The position numbers and the translations under genes were made by a program. The notes under the pieces were generated by a model, which saw only the letters and a list, made by a program, of their open reading frames with translations, made no database searches and had not been told where the DNA came from. Positions 33,227 through 41,567 of a DNA stretch of 64,000 bases are shown piece by piece. Numbering within the stretch: the stretch's first letter is position 1; each line of letters starts with the position of its first letter. Origin of the DNA: Leucobacter zeae (lineage in GTDB: Bacteria > Actinomycetota > Actinomycetes > Actinomycetales > Microbacteriaceae); assembly GCF_016758175.1 (NCBI RefSeq), contig NZ_QYAB01000001.1:211593-275592 (forward strand). The letters run 5' to 3'.

Positions 33227-34249
33227 ATGAACACGACACGAGACGGAAGCGCCGTGCGAGTGCGCGGCCTGAGCAAGCGATACGGCGCCGCGGAGGTGCT
33301 CCGCGGCATCGATCTCGACATCGCCCCGGGCGAGACGTATGCGCTGCTCGGGCCGAACGGTGCGGGGAAGAGCACGGCGATCGAGGTGCTCGAGGGGATC
33401 AGGCGCCCGGGTGCGGGTGACGTCCGCGTGCTGGGCGAGGATCCGCTGGACGCGCCGCGATCGTGGCGGTCCCGGATCGGCATCGTCGCGCAGAGCACGG
33501 GCGATCTCGGCCCGTTCTCCCCCCGCGAGCTCATCGCCCACTTCGGCGCGCTCTACGCGAATCCGCGCGGGGTCGACGAGGTGCTCGAGCTCGTGGGGCT
33601 CACGGATCAGGCGGGCAAGCGGGCGAGCCGCATGTCGGGCGGTCAGCAGCGCCGGCTCGACGTGGCCCTCGGCATCGTCGGGCGCCCCGAGCTGCTGTTC
33701 CTCGACGAGCCGACGACGGGCTTCGACCCCGAAGCGCGCAGGCGCTTCTGGGACATGCTGGCCGGGCTCACCGGCGAGGGCACGGCGATCCTGCTCACGA
33801 CGCACTACCTCGACGAGGCGGCGCACCTGGCCGATCGTGTCGGGGTGCTCACGGGCGGCAGGATCGTGGCCGAGGCGGCCCCGGCCGACCTCGGCGGTCC
33901 CGAGGCGCGCGTGCCGGTCGTGCGCTGGCGCGACGCGACGGGGATGGCGCGCGAGGAGCGCACCGCGACTCCCGGCGCGCTCATCTCGCGGCTCGCGGCG
34001 GAGGCGGCGGAAGCCGGGCTTCCGGGCGGCGAGCCGCAGGACCTCGAGGTGCGCCGGCCGTCGCTCGAGGAGATCTACCTCGGGCTCATCGCAGGCGAGA
34101 GCACAGGCAATGACCAGGGCGATGGCGCAGGCGAGAGCGAGGCCGTGGGCGCGCAGAATCCCGCTCAGGGCTCCGCCGCGCCGTGCCGCGCAGAAGGAAC
34201 GGGCGACGCGGATCACGCCGTCGCCGCGACGAGAGGAGTGGCGGCATGA
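33227..34249 (+). CDS. ABC transporter ATP-binding protein (drug/lipid exporter type)
   Basis: ATPase of an ABC-2 exporter, 340 residues. Walker A GPNGAGKST near 42, signature MSGGQQRRL near 137, Walker B LLFLDEP near 157, and switch His in LTTHYLDEA near 191 are all intact. A C-terminal extension (about 285-340) is Gly/Ala/Glu-rich and low-complexity. The ATG has only a weak GGA. Its stop overlaps the permease ATG by 4 nt (ATGA). Confidence 0.9.
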   Translation: MNTTRDGSAVRVRGLSKRYGAAEVLRGIDLDIAPGETYALLGPNGAGKSTAIEVLEGIRRPGAGDVRVLGEDPLDAPRSWRSRIGIVAQSTGDLGPFSPRELIAHFGALYANPRGVDEVLELVGLTDQAGKRASRMSGGQQRRLDVALGIVGRPELLFLDEPTTGFDPEARRRFWDMLAGLTGEGTAILLTTHYLDEAAHLADRVGVLTGGRIVAEAAPADLGGPEARVPVVRWRDATGMAREERTATPGALISRLAAEAAEAGLPGGEPQDLEVRRPSLEEIYLGLIAGESTGNDQGDGAGESEAVGAQNPAQGSAAPCRAEGTGDADHAVAATRGVAA

Positions 34250-35130
34250 CCGCGACAGACGCGCGCACGAGCGCGCACGACGGCACGGGGCACACTTCGC
34301 CCCGGCCGACGCCCGGGGCTCCCGGGGTGCTGCGGGCCGGGCTGTCGGCGATCCGGCTCGAGCTCCTCGCCTACTTCCGCACGCCGGACACGATCTTCTT
34401 CACCTTCCTCTTCCCGATCCTCATGCTCGGGATCTTCGGGGTCGCCTTCGACTCGATGGGAGAGGTCGGCGCGCAGCCCGACGGCAGCGGCGGGATCTCG
34501 ATGGCCGCCTACTACCTGCCCGGCATGGTCGCGGCCGGCCTGCTGCTCACCGGCGTGCAGAACCTCGCCATCGACATCGCGCGCGAGAAGGGGGAGGGCT
34601 GGCTGCGGCGGCTCGGCGGGACCCCGCTCTCGCCCGTGTCGTACTTCATCGGCAAGGGCGGCATGATCCTCGTCACCTCGATCCTGCAGCTCGCCCTGCT
34701 GCTCGTATTCGCCGCGACCGTGCTCGGGGTCGAGCTGCCGTCCGACCCGGCGCTCTGGCTGCGCTTCGCCTGGATCTACCTGCTCGGGATCGCGACCATG
34801 ACCCTGCTCGGGATCGCGCTCTCGGCGGCTCCGCGCTCGTCGCGCAGCGCCACCGCCGTCGTGCTGCCGATCGCGATGCTGCTGCAGTTCATCTCTGGCG
34901 TCTACCTGCAGTTCACGATGCTGCCCGAGTGGCTGCAGAACCTGGCGTCGCTGTTCCCGCTGAAATGGCTCGCGCAGGGGATGCGCAGCGTGTTCCTGCC
35001 CGACCACTTCGCAGGGGCCGAGCCGTCGGGCTCCTGGGACCTCTGGCTCGTCGCGCTGCACCTCGCGGTCTGGTTCGCCGCGGGCCTCACCGTGAGCATC
35101 CTCACGTTCCGCTGGAACCGTCGGTCGTAG
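34246..35130 (+). CDS. ABC-2 type transporter permease
   Basis: Six-helix membrane subunit, 294 residues, matching ABC-2 permeases of the DrrB/NodJ type with the motif region QNLAIDIAREKGEGWLRRLGGTPLSPVSYFIGK. It forms the exporter with the ATPase encoded just upstream. The two-component genes 66 bp downstream suggest an antibiotic- or envelope-stress-induced exporter, as in the YvfRSTU-type arrangement (inference). Confidence 0.9.
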   Translation: MTATDARTSAHDGTGHTSPRPTPGAPGVLRAGLSAIRLELLAYFRTPDTIFFTFLFPILMLGIFGVAFDSMGEVGAQPDGSGGISMAAYYLPGMVAAGLLLTGVQNLAIDIAREKGEGWLRRLGGTPLSPVSYFIGKGGMILVTSILQLALLLVFAATVLGVELPSDPALWLRFAWIYLLGIATMTLLGIALSAAPRSSRSATAVVLPIAMLLQFISGVYLQFTMLPEWLQNLASLFPLKWLAQGMRSVFLPDHFAGAEPSGSWDLWLVALHLAVWFAAGLTVSILTFRWNRRS

Positions 35131-35196
35131 TGCCGCGCCGCGAGCCGCCGGAGGCCGGCCCGCGCCGGTCGCCGCGGTCCATGAGAGGGTGAGTGC

Positions 35197-36534
35197 ATGA
35201 GCGAGTGGGAGGCGGCGCCGAGCCGGCCGTTGCGGTGGTGGGACCTCGGGGTCTCGGCGATCCTCGTGGTGATGGGGACGCTCGGCGTCCTCGAGCTCGT
35301 CCTCGACGCGGCACCGGTCGCGCCGGCCGAGCTCGCGCTGATCCTCGGCGCGCTCATCGTGTTCGCGCTCTGGTACGCGGCGCTCGGCAGGGCGGCCCTG
35401 CGCCGAGCGACGCTCGAGGAGCCGATGCGCCGCGCCGACACCGTCTACCTCGTCGGCATGATCCTCATCGTCGCCGCGGCCACGGCGCTGTTCGCCAATT
35501 ACGCCACGCTGCAGGTCGTCGCCTACCCGATCGTCTGGACGATCGCGAGCCGCTACCGCGCCGCGGTCGCCTGGAGCGGAGTGCTCGCCGTTGCGGTCGG
35601 GGTCGGGTTCACGGGCGCGTTCACCCGGTTCGGGGTGGGCGGGGGGATCGGCGTCGCCGCCGCGATCGCGTTCCTGTCGTTCGCATTCGCCGTGGCGATG
35701 GGCACCTGGATCACCCGCATCTTCGCGCAGGGCGAGCGCTATCGGGCGCTCGCCGAGGAGTTGCGGCGGTCGCAGGCCGAGGTCGCCGCACTCTCGGAGT
35801 CCGCGGGGGCGGCCGCCGAGCGCGAGCGCCTCTCGCGCGAGCTGCACGACACGCTCACGCAGACGCTCGCCGGGCTCGTGATGCTCAGCGAGCAGGCCGA
35901 GCGGGCGCTCGGGGCGGGGGACTCGGACCGCGCTGCCGACCGCCTCGCGCGCGTCGGGTCCGCCGCGCGCGAGGCGGTGGCCGAGGCGCGGGCGCTCGTC
36001 GCCACGACCCAGCCGCTCGGGGACGGGGGACTCGAAGCGGCGATCGAGCGGGTCGTGGCCCGTCTGCGCGCCGACACCGACCTGCAGGTCGCGTGCGATC
36101 TCGAACCCCAGGCGCTCGACCGGGAACGCCAGGTCGTGCTCCTGCGCGCCGCGCAGGAGGGGCTGTCGAACGCCAGGAAGCACGCGCGGGCCTCGCGGGT
36201 GTCGGTGTCGCTGGCGCGTTCCGCAGACGGAGGAGCCGTGCTCGTGGTGGACGACGACGGCGTCGGGCCGGCCGGCGCCGGGCGCGCGCTCGGCGTCGAC
36301 GGCGCCGACTCTGCACGCGTCGACGGGTACGGGCTCACGGGGCTCGCCGATCGCGTCCGCGCCGTCGGCGGGAGGGTGAGCTTCGGCGCGGGGCCGCGCG
36401 GCGGTTCCCGGCTCGAGGTGCGGCTCGATCCCGCCGCGCAGCACCTGCCTGCGATCGGGTCCGACCCGCAGGCGCCCGGACCCGCGCCCCGCGGCGCGGC
36501 GGTCGCCGGCGCCGCGGACGGAGGCGCGGCATGA
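35197..36534 (+). CDS. Sensor histidine kinase (HisKA_3 type)
   Basis: The 445-residue protein has about five to six N-terminal membrane helices with very short outside loops, a coiled helix, the HisKA_3 phospho-acceptor in SRELHDTLTQTLAGLVMLSE (His near 215), and a C-terminal HATPase domain (ARKHARAS near 335, then DDDGVG and YGLTGLADRV). This is an intramembrane-sensing DesK/LiaS-like kinase. Its stop overlaps the regulator ATG by 4 nt. Confidence 0.9.
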   Translation: MSEWEAAPSRPLRWWDLGVSAILVVMGTLGVLELVLDAAPVAPAELALILGALIVFALWYAALGRAALRRATLEEPMRRADTVYLVGMILIVAAATALFANYATLQVVAYPIVWTIASRYRAAVAWSGVLAVAVGVGFTGAFTRFGVGGGIGVAAAIAFLSFAFAVAMGTWITRIFAQGERYRALAEELRRSQAEVAALSESAGAAAERERLSRELHDTLTQTLAGLVMLSEQAERALGAGDSDRAADRLARVGSAAREAVAEARALVATTQPLGDGGLEAAIERVVARLRADTDLQVACDLEPQALDRERQVVLLRAAQEGLSNARKHARASRVSVSLARSADGGAVLVVDDDGVGPAGAGRALGVDGADSARVDGYGLTGLADRVRAVGGRVSFGAGPRGGSRLEVRLDPAAQHLPAIGSDPQAPGPAPRGAAVAGAADGGAA

Positions 36535-37253
36535 TCCGGGTGCTCGTGGTCGACGACCACCCGATCGTGCGCGCGGGCATCGTCGGCCTGCTCGACACCG
36601 AGCCCGACTTCGACGTCGTCGGAGAGGCCGCGTCGGGCGAGGACGCGCTGGCGCTCGTGGACGGCCTCAGGCCCGACGTCGTGCTGATGGACCTGCGGAT
36701 GCCGGGCATCGGCGGCGTCGAGGCGACACGACGCATCGTGCACGGCGATCGGACGCACCGGCCCCGCATCCTGGTGTTCACGACCTACGAGGACGACGAC
36801 CAGATCCTCGCCGCCATCGAGGCCGGGGCCGGCGGCTATCTCGTCAAGGCAGCGCCCGCAGCCGAGCTCGCGGCGGGGGTGCGCGCCGTCGCGGCGGGCC
36901 AGACCGTGCTCGCGCCCTCGATCGCTGCGGCACTCGTCGCGCGGGCGACCGGGGGAGCGGGAGCGGGCGGCGGGGCGAGCGGACGCACAGTGCCGGAGCG
37001 CGCCGCAGCGGACGCGGCCGGCGGCGGTTCCGCAGGCCGCGCCGGGGACCGTGCTCCGGGCCCGACCCTGACCCCGCGGGAGACCGAGATCCTGTCGCTC
37101 GTCGCCGAGGGGCTCAGCAACCCCGGCATCGCCGAGCGGCTGTTCATCGGCGAGTCGACGGTGAAGACGCACCTGCTCCACGTGTTCGAGAAGCTCGGCG
37201 TCTCCGACCGCACGCGCGCGGTCACCCGGGCCATGGAGTGCGGCCTCCTCTGA
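36531..37253 (+). CDS. Response regulator, NarL/LuxR family
   Basis: The 240-residue protein has a receiver domain (LVVDDHP, phospho-Asp in VLMDLRMPG near 54, Lys in YLVKA) and a C-terminal LuxR helix-turn-helix (TLTPRETEILSLVAEGLSNPGIAERLFIGESTVKTHLLHVFEKLGV). The linker (about 140-175) is a low-complexity Gly/Ala segment. Partner of the preceding kinase; likely controls the ABC exporter in the same operon. Confidence 0.92.
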   Translation: MIRVLVVDDHPIVRAGIVGLLDTEPDFDVVGEAASGEDALALVDGLRPDVVLMDLRMPGIGGVEATRRIVHGDRTHRPRILVFTTYEDDDQILAAIEAGAGGYLVKAAPAAELAAGVRAVAAGQTVLAPSIAAALVARATGGAGAGGGASGRTVPERAAADAAGGGSAGRAGDRAPGPTLTPRETEILSLVAEGLSNPGIAERLFIGESTVKTHLLHVFEKLGVSDRTRAVTRAMECGLL

Positions 37254-37304
37254 CCGCTCCACCGGACGGTTGTGCACAGCGCCAGGCCCGAGCTCGAACA
37301 ACCC

Positions 37305-37329
37305 TGTGGATAATTACACCCATGTAATT
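37305..37329 (+). repeat. DnaA-box-like nonamer joined to a TACA-N4-TGTA palindrome, copy 1
   Basis: TGTGGATAA (37305-37313) runs into AATTACACCCATGTAATT (37312-37329), a perfect 7-bp-arm inverted repeat. A second, similar element lies 132 bp downstream. The gap is between convergent genes, where promoters are not expected. Confidence 0.8.
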
Positions 37330-37436
37330 CACCGGGTCGAGGTGCTCGGGATCCGCACGGTAGCAGCGATCTCGGGGGCCCTCGGCTCGCGCCGCAGGGG
37401 TCCTCGACCCGGTTTCCCCACAGGTGGCGGCGGATC

Positions 37437-37461
37437 TGTGGATAAATACACCGATGTCATT
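37437..37461 (+). repeat. DnaA-box-like nonamer joined to a TACA-N4-TGT motif, copy 2
   Basis: TGTGGATAA (37437-37445) is followed by ATACACCGATGTCATT (37446-37461). Aligned with copy 1 over 28 bp, 25 positions agree, including the TTCAC that follows both. Confidence 0.8.
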
Positions 37462-37490
37462 CACAGGCCGGGGCGAGCGGCTGGATCGGC

Positions 37491-38324
37491 CTACTTCGCC
37501 CGCCAGTACCCGCAGAAGGCGACGGCGGAACGGTCGACTCCGCGGTCGTTCACGAGATGGCGGCGCCCGCCGGTGGCGAGCTGCTGCTCGCCCGCGACGA
37601 AGGCCGAGACCGGTCCCTCCCACGCGGGGAGCCCTGTCAGCGCGGCCAGCGCCTCGGCGCCGGGATTGGAGCCGGGATCCCGCACGATCCAGCGCACGTC
37701 GACGCCGTCCGGGGCCCCGGCCGGCTGCCGATCCGCGGCGTCGGGCACCTCGACGATCGCGTGCCCGACCGCGTCGCGCGGCAGGTCTCGCAGAATGCCG
37801 AGCACGGCGGGCAGCGCGCTCTCGTCGCCGGCGAGTACGACGCGGTCCGTCCCCGCCACCGGTCGGTAGCCGCAGCCCTGGTCGATGAGCGCGACGCGCT
37901 CGCCGAGGGGGAGCGAGGCCGCCCACGGCCCGGCGATGCCCGCTGCAGACGCCCCCGCGGCTGCCCCGTCGGATCCGCCCTCCCCGTGCACGACGAAGTC
38001 GATGTCGAGCCGGCCCGCGGCCGCATCGAAGGCCCGGACCGTGTAGTTGCGGATCGCCGGCCGGGTCGCGCGCGGCAGGGTCAGGTAGCGGAGGTAGCCG
38101 CGCATGTCGAAGCGCTCCGAGAGCCGGTCGAAGCGCGTGGCATCGCCTGCGACGGGGATGGCGAGTCGGAACCACTGGTCGAATCCGAGGTGCCGCCAGT
38201 CCGCGAGCCCGTCGCCGGCGACGCCGAGGCGCACGAAGCTCGGGGAGATGCGTTCGGCGCTCACGACCTCGGCGGTGACGAGACCGGTGGTCGCGTGGGC
38301 GACGGCGATGTTGCTGGCGGGCAT
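37491..38324 (-). CDS. Siderophore-interacting protein (FAD/NAD(P)H flavoreductase)
   Basis: Cytoplasmic reductase expected to release iron from ferric siderophores. The 277-residue protein has an N-terminal FAD-binding barrel with the RxYTxR motif (IRNYTVR near 96) and a C-terminal SIP domain with DESALPAVLGIL near 170 and the final AFCGYWR. ATG 38324 is preceded by GGAGG; a longer upstream frame has no better signal. A palindromic iron-box was not found next to it. Confidence 0.9.
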   Translation of the reverse strand: MPASNIAVAHATTGLVTAEVVSAERISPSFVRLGVAGDGLADWRHLGFDQWFRLAIPVAGDATRFDRLSERFDMRGYLRYLTLPRATRPAIRNYTVRAFDAAAGRLDIDFVVHGEGGSDGAAAGASAAGIAGPWAASLPLGERVALIDQGCGYRPVAGTDRVVLAGDESALPAVLGILRDLPRDAVGHAIVEVPDAADRQPAGAPDGVDVRWIVRDPGSNPGAEALAALTGLPAWEGPVSAFVAGEQQLATGGRRHLVNDRGVDRSAVAFCGYWRAK

Positions 38325-38388
38325 GGGGCCTCCGGTGGTGGAGTGCGGTCGCGGGGTCCGAGGCCGCATCGAGTTCGGCACCCCCAAG

Positions 38389-39888
38389 CTAGTTCATCTG
38401 ATGAAGTGCCGCAACCGGGGCGGCGCTCGCGTCGGCTCGCGTGACATCTGAGGCCGTCAGGTGCACGAGCCGCACCGTTCCTCCGACGCCGCGCACGCTC
38501 ATGCTCGGCGCGCGCAGATCGCCGATGAGATCCGTCAGCACGCGTGTGCCGTCCTCGGCGTAGATCTCCACGGAGTCCTCGTCCAGCCACAGCGCGAGCG
38601 GGATCTCGGGCGCCGCCGCCACGGGCATGCGCTGCACGCTCGCGAAACCCTCGGGGAACCCCTGCGATGCGCCCCGCCGGTCGCAGGAGAGCTGCTGCGC
38701 CTCTGCATCGTATGCGAGCTCGAGCGAGCGGTCGCCGGCTTCGAATCGGACGGCGAAGCCGCGCGCGTCCCCGAGCGCCACGGCGAACTCGATGCGACGC
38801 CCCGCGCTGCCCGGTGCAGGGATCGGCACGGGGGTCGGGAGGGTCTCGCCCGCCTCGATGTCCTCGAGTCGCGCGATCCCGACGACGGCAGGTGCGATCG
38901 GTTCCTGGCGCAGGACGAGGCGCCCGCCCGCGGGGACGAGCGACAGACGACGAGGCAGGGTCATGCGGCCCCGCGAGGGGCGTTCCGGCGCGACGGGGAA
39001 GGTGCGCGCGTAATCCCAGTTGCTCATCCATGCGATGAGGGTGCGGTGGTCGTCGGGGAGCCCGGCGAAGGTCACCCCGGCGTAGCAGTCGCGGCCGTAG
39101 TCGAGCCAGTCGAGCGCCAGCATGCCACCCTCGTCGTCGGGGACCGTCTCGGGGTGGCGCTCCTCGGGTGTGAACTCGCGCCCGTCGAACTCGCCGATGA
39201 AGTACTGGGTGCCCGAGCCGCCGGCGATCCCGCCCGGGTTCAGGCTCACGATCAGCACCCAACGGGTCTGCTGCGTCCCTGCGACCTGCAGCGGGAAGAG
39301 ATCCGGGCACTCCCACACTCCGCCGACCGCTCCCTCGGGGCCGAACGACGACAGGTGCGTCCACGTCAGCAGGTCGTCCGACCGATAGAGCACCACCTGC
39401 CGGTCCTCCGCCTCGACCGCCAGCAGGACCCAGTAGGACTCAGCGCCGTTCTCCCAGCGGATGACCTTCGGGTCGCGGAAGTGCGCAGAATCGCGATCGA
39501 GCACCGGGTTCCTCGCGTACTTGGTCCAGGTCATCCCGTCATCCGTGCTGAATGCGAGGGACTGGGCCTCGTGGGCGCGCTCCGTCGACTCCGAGGTGTA
39601 GATCGCCACCAGAGCGGGGTCGGCATCCGTGCCGAAGCCGGAGGTGTTCCCGGCGTCGAGGACGATCGAGCCCGAGAAGACCTCCTCGGATCCATCGAAT
39701 GGAATCGCGACGGGGTGCTCCTCCCAGTGCACGAGGTCGGTGCTCGATGCGTGCCCCCAGCTCAGATTGCGGTGATCGATGCCGATCGGGTTGCACTGGA
39801 AGTAGAGGTGGTAGCGGCCCCTGTGGAAGATCAGTCCGTTGGGATCGTTCATCCAGTTGCTGCGGGGCGCGAAGTGCAGGCGGTTCAT
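38389..39888 (-). CDS. Glycoside hydrolase family 32 beta-fructosidase (sucrose/fructan hydrolase)
   Basis: Hydrolyses sucrose or fructo-oligosaccharides. All three catalytic acids of GH32 are visible: nucleophile Asp15 in WMNDPNG, Asp139 in FRDP, and acid/base Glu193 in WECPDLF. A five-bladed propeller (about 1-330) is followed by a beta-sandwich (about 345-499). There is no signal peptide, so it works in the cytoplasm on imported sugar. ATG 39888 is preceded by AGGAG. It is the second gene of the operon behind the CscB-like symporter. Confidence 0.95.
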   Translation of the reverse strand: MNRLHFAPRSNWMNDPNGLIFHRGRYHLYFQCNPIGIDHRNLSWGHASSTDLVHWEEHPVAIPFDGSEEVFSGSIVLDAGNTSGFGTDADPALVAIYTSESTERAHEAQSLAFSTDDGMTWTKYARNPVLDRDSAHFRDPKVIRWENGAESYWVLLAVEAEDRQVVLYRSDDLLTWTHLSSFGPEGAVGGVWECPDLFPLQVAGTQQTRWVLIVSLNPGGIAGGSGTQYFIGEFDGREFTPEERHPETVPDDEGGMLALDWLDYGRDCYAGVTFAGLPDDHRTLIAWMSNWDYARTFPVAPERPSRGRMTLPRRLSLVPAGGRLVLRQEPIAPAVVGIARLEDIEAGETLPTPVPIPAPGSAGRRIEFAVALGDARGFAVRFEAGDRSLELAYDAEAQQLSCDRRGASQGFPEGFASVQRMPVAAAPEIPLALWLDEDSVEIYAEDGTRVLTDLIGDLRAPSMSVRGVGGTVRLVHLTASDVTRADASAAPVAALHQMN

Positions 39889-39943
39889 GTCTCCTGGGTT
39901 CTGAATCGGACGCGGGCGAGGGTGGGAGGGCTTCGGCGGCACG

Positions 39944-39998
39944 CGAGGAGACCCGCGCCGATGCGCTGCCGGATGCGGCGCGGGCGAGGGTCTCCTCG
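39944..39998. promoter_or_regulatory. Hairpin between the sugar symporter and GH32 genes
   Basis: CGAGGAGACCC (39944-39954) pairs with GGGTCTCCTCG (39988-39998), with further pairing inside. Both flanking genes are on the minus strand in the same operon, so this may be a partial terminator or RNA-stability element that sets the GH32 to symporter ratio. Confidence 0.55.
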
Positions 39999-40015
39999 GC
40001 ACGGGGGCGCGCACG

Positions 40016-41317
40016 CTACTGCTGCACCGTCTTCACGACGCCGGTCACGCCCGACCGGCCCGTTCGGATGAACGCGTCCCCCTGCACGTCCTGGTCGTCC
40101 TTCTTGAGTGCGAAGAACGCCCAGAGGCCCGCGCAGGCGACGACGCCGGCGATCACGAAGAAGGTGGGCTGGAACCCGAGCGCGTCGCGGATGTACCCGA
40201 ACGGGATCGCGAAGAGCGTGTTGCCGAGCTGCGCGGACACCTCGAAGCCGACCAGGTACAGCGTTGCGGAGAGTGCGGCGTTGAAGTGCAGCGTGAGGTA
40301 GCGGAAGATGCCGAGGATGAAGAGCGGCACTTCGACGGCGTGAAACATCTTCACGACCGAGATGACGACGGGATCCGTGAAGATCGCGGAGCCGAGAATG
40401 CGCAGGCACATCACCGTCACTCCGAGGAGCAGGATGTTGCGCACGCCCACGCGGCGCATGAGGATCGGCACGAGCATCATGCAGCCGGCCTCGGCGAACA
40501 CCTGGACCGAGTTCAGGATGCCGTACGTGTGGATGCCGACGTCCTCGTTCTCGAACAACCCGGCGTAGAAGTTGGGGAACATCTGGTTGTCGTAGAGGTT
40601 GTAGAAGGTCCAGCTGAAGATCACGAAGGCGATCACGACCCAGAGGTGCTTCATCCGCAGGACTGCGGCCATCTCGCGCAGTCCCGGTGTCGTCGGATGC
40701 GCGACGTGCCCCGGTGCGAGCGGTACGCCGTCGGTCTTCCAGAAGACCTGCACCAGCAGGCAGATGACGCCGAAGGCCGAGCCGAGGAAGAAGTTGATCG
40801 CCGGATTCACCGTGAAGATGAAGCCGGTGAAGAGGGCCGCGATGCCGTAGCCGAGGGACCCCCAGCCGCGGGCCTGACCGTACTCGAAGCCGTAGGTGCG
40901 GCTCATGCGCTCGGAGAACGCCTCGAGCAGTCCGACCGCGGCGGTGTAGCCGAAGGGCAGATAGACGGCGCCGGCGATGACGCCGGCGAGGAAGGTGGCG
41001 TCGTTCTGCAGCAGCGGCTGATAGACGAAGAGCACGAACGGGGCGAGGCTCGCCATGACTGCCGAGGAGATGATGACGAGGTGCCGACTGAGCACGAGGC
41101 GATCCTGCACCATGCCGTAGAGGAACATCACCGCGATCGTCGAGAGGGAGTTGATCGAGTAGACGGTGCCGATCTGGCCTCCGCTCAGGCCCAGGCCCTT
41201 CTCGAGCCAGACGGAGAAGAAGGACCACCAGATGCCCCATCCGGCGAAGAATACGAACAGCGTCGTCGAACTCTGCAGGTAGGCGCCGTTCCTGAGCAGG
41301 CGCGTGTTGATAGCCAC
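40016..41317 (-). CDS. cscB: Sucrose/oligosaccharide:H+ symporter, CscB/LacY-like
   Basis: Member of the oligosaccharide:H+ symporter group of the major facilitator superfamily; 433 residues and 12 helices. Segments closely resemble CscB: FFAGWGIWWSFFSVWL in helix 1, GTVYSINSLSTI, YGMVQDRL after helix 2, and FEYGQARGWGSLGYGIAA in helices 4-5. GTG 41317 is chosen because GGAGG lies 8 nt upstream; a longer frame starts in the leader. With the intracellular GH32 it forms a csc-type module; a fructokinase is not encoded here. Confidence 0.88.
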   Translation of the reverse strand: MAINTRLLRNGAYLQSSTTLFVFFAGWGIWWSFFSVWLEKGLGLSGGQIGTVYSINSLSTIAVMFLYGMVQDRLVLSRHLVIISSAVMASLAPFVLFVYQPLLQNDATFLAGVIAGAVYLPFGYTAAVGLLEAFSERMSRTYGFEYGQARGWGSLGYGIAALFTGFIFTVNPAINFFLGSAFGVICLLVQVFWKTDGVPLAPGHVAHPTTPGLREMAAVLRMKHLWVVIAFVIFSWTFYNLYDNQMFPNFYAGLFENEDVGIHTYGILNSVQVFAEAGCMMLVPILMRRVGVRNILLLGVTVMCLRILGSAIFTDPVVISVVKMFHAVEVPLFILGIFRYLTLHFNAALSATLYLVGFEVSAQLGNTLFAIPFGYIRDALGFQPTFFVIAGVVACAGLWAFFALKKDDQDVQGDAFIRTGRSGVTGVVKTVQQ

Positions 41318-41394
41318 GGTATGGACCTCCGTCGGTCTCCGCGCAGTCCGGGCGGCGCTGCCAGGCTCTGCGCGGTGCAAATGGGGTTGTCTCG

Positions 41395-41447
41395 GTGCTA
41401 AATGGATTTAGCACAGGAAAGATAACACGCGCTGGATCGGTGGTCAA
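41395..41447 (-). promoter_or_regulatory. Complete promoter and LacI operator of the sucrose operon
   Basis: On the minus strand, -35 TTGACC (41447-41442) and -10 TATCTT (41424-41419) are 17 bp apart. Four bases downstream begins the perfect palindrome GTGCTAAATGGATTTAGCAC (41395-41414), which covers the predicted transcription start. A repressor bound here would block initiation, as expected for the adjacent LacI-family gene. Confidence 0.85.
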
Positions 41448-41567
41448 CGCTTTCCGGAGCGCCCGGTCGACACGGTCGCCGCAGCCGGGCGCTCCCCGTG
41501 ATCGGCCTCGCCTCGGTATCGTGGGGGCAGCGCCGTGCCGAGCGCGCGTCGGAGTGAGGAGGGGCCC

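Noticed and set aside
37305..37461. Chromosomal origin of replication
   Set aside because: Only two DnaA-like nonamers occur, there is no AT-rich unwinding region, and dnaA, dnaN or rpmH are not in the window.
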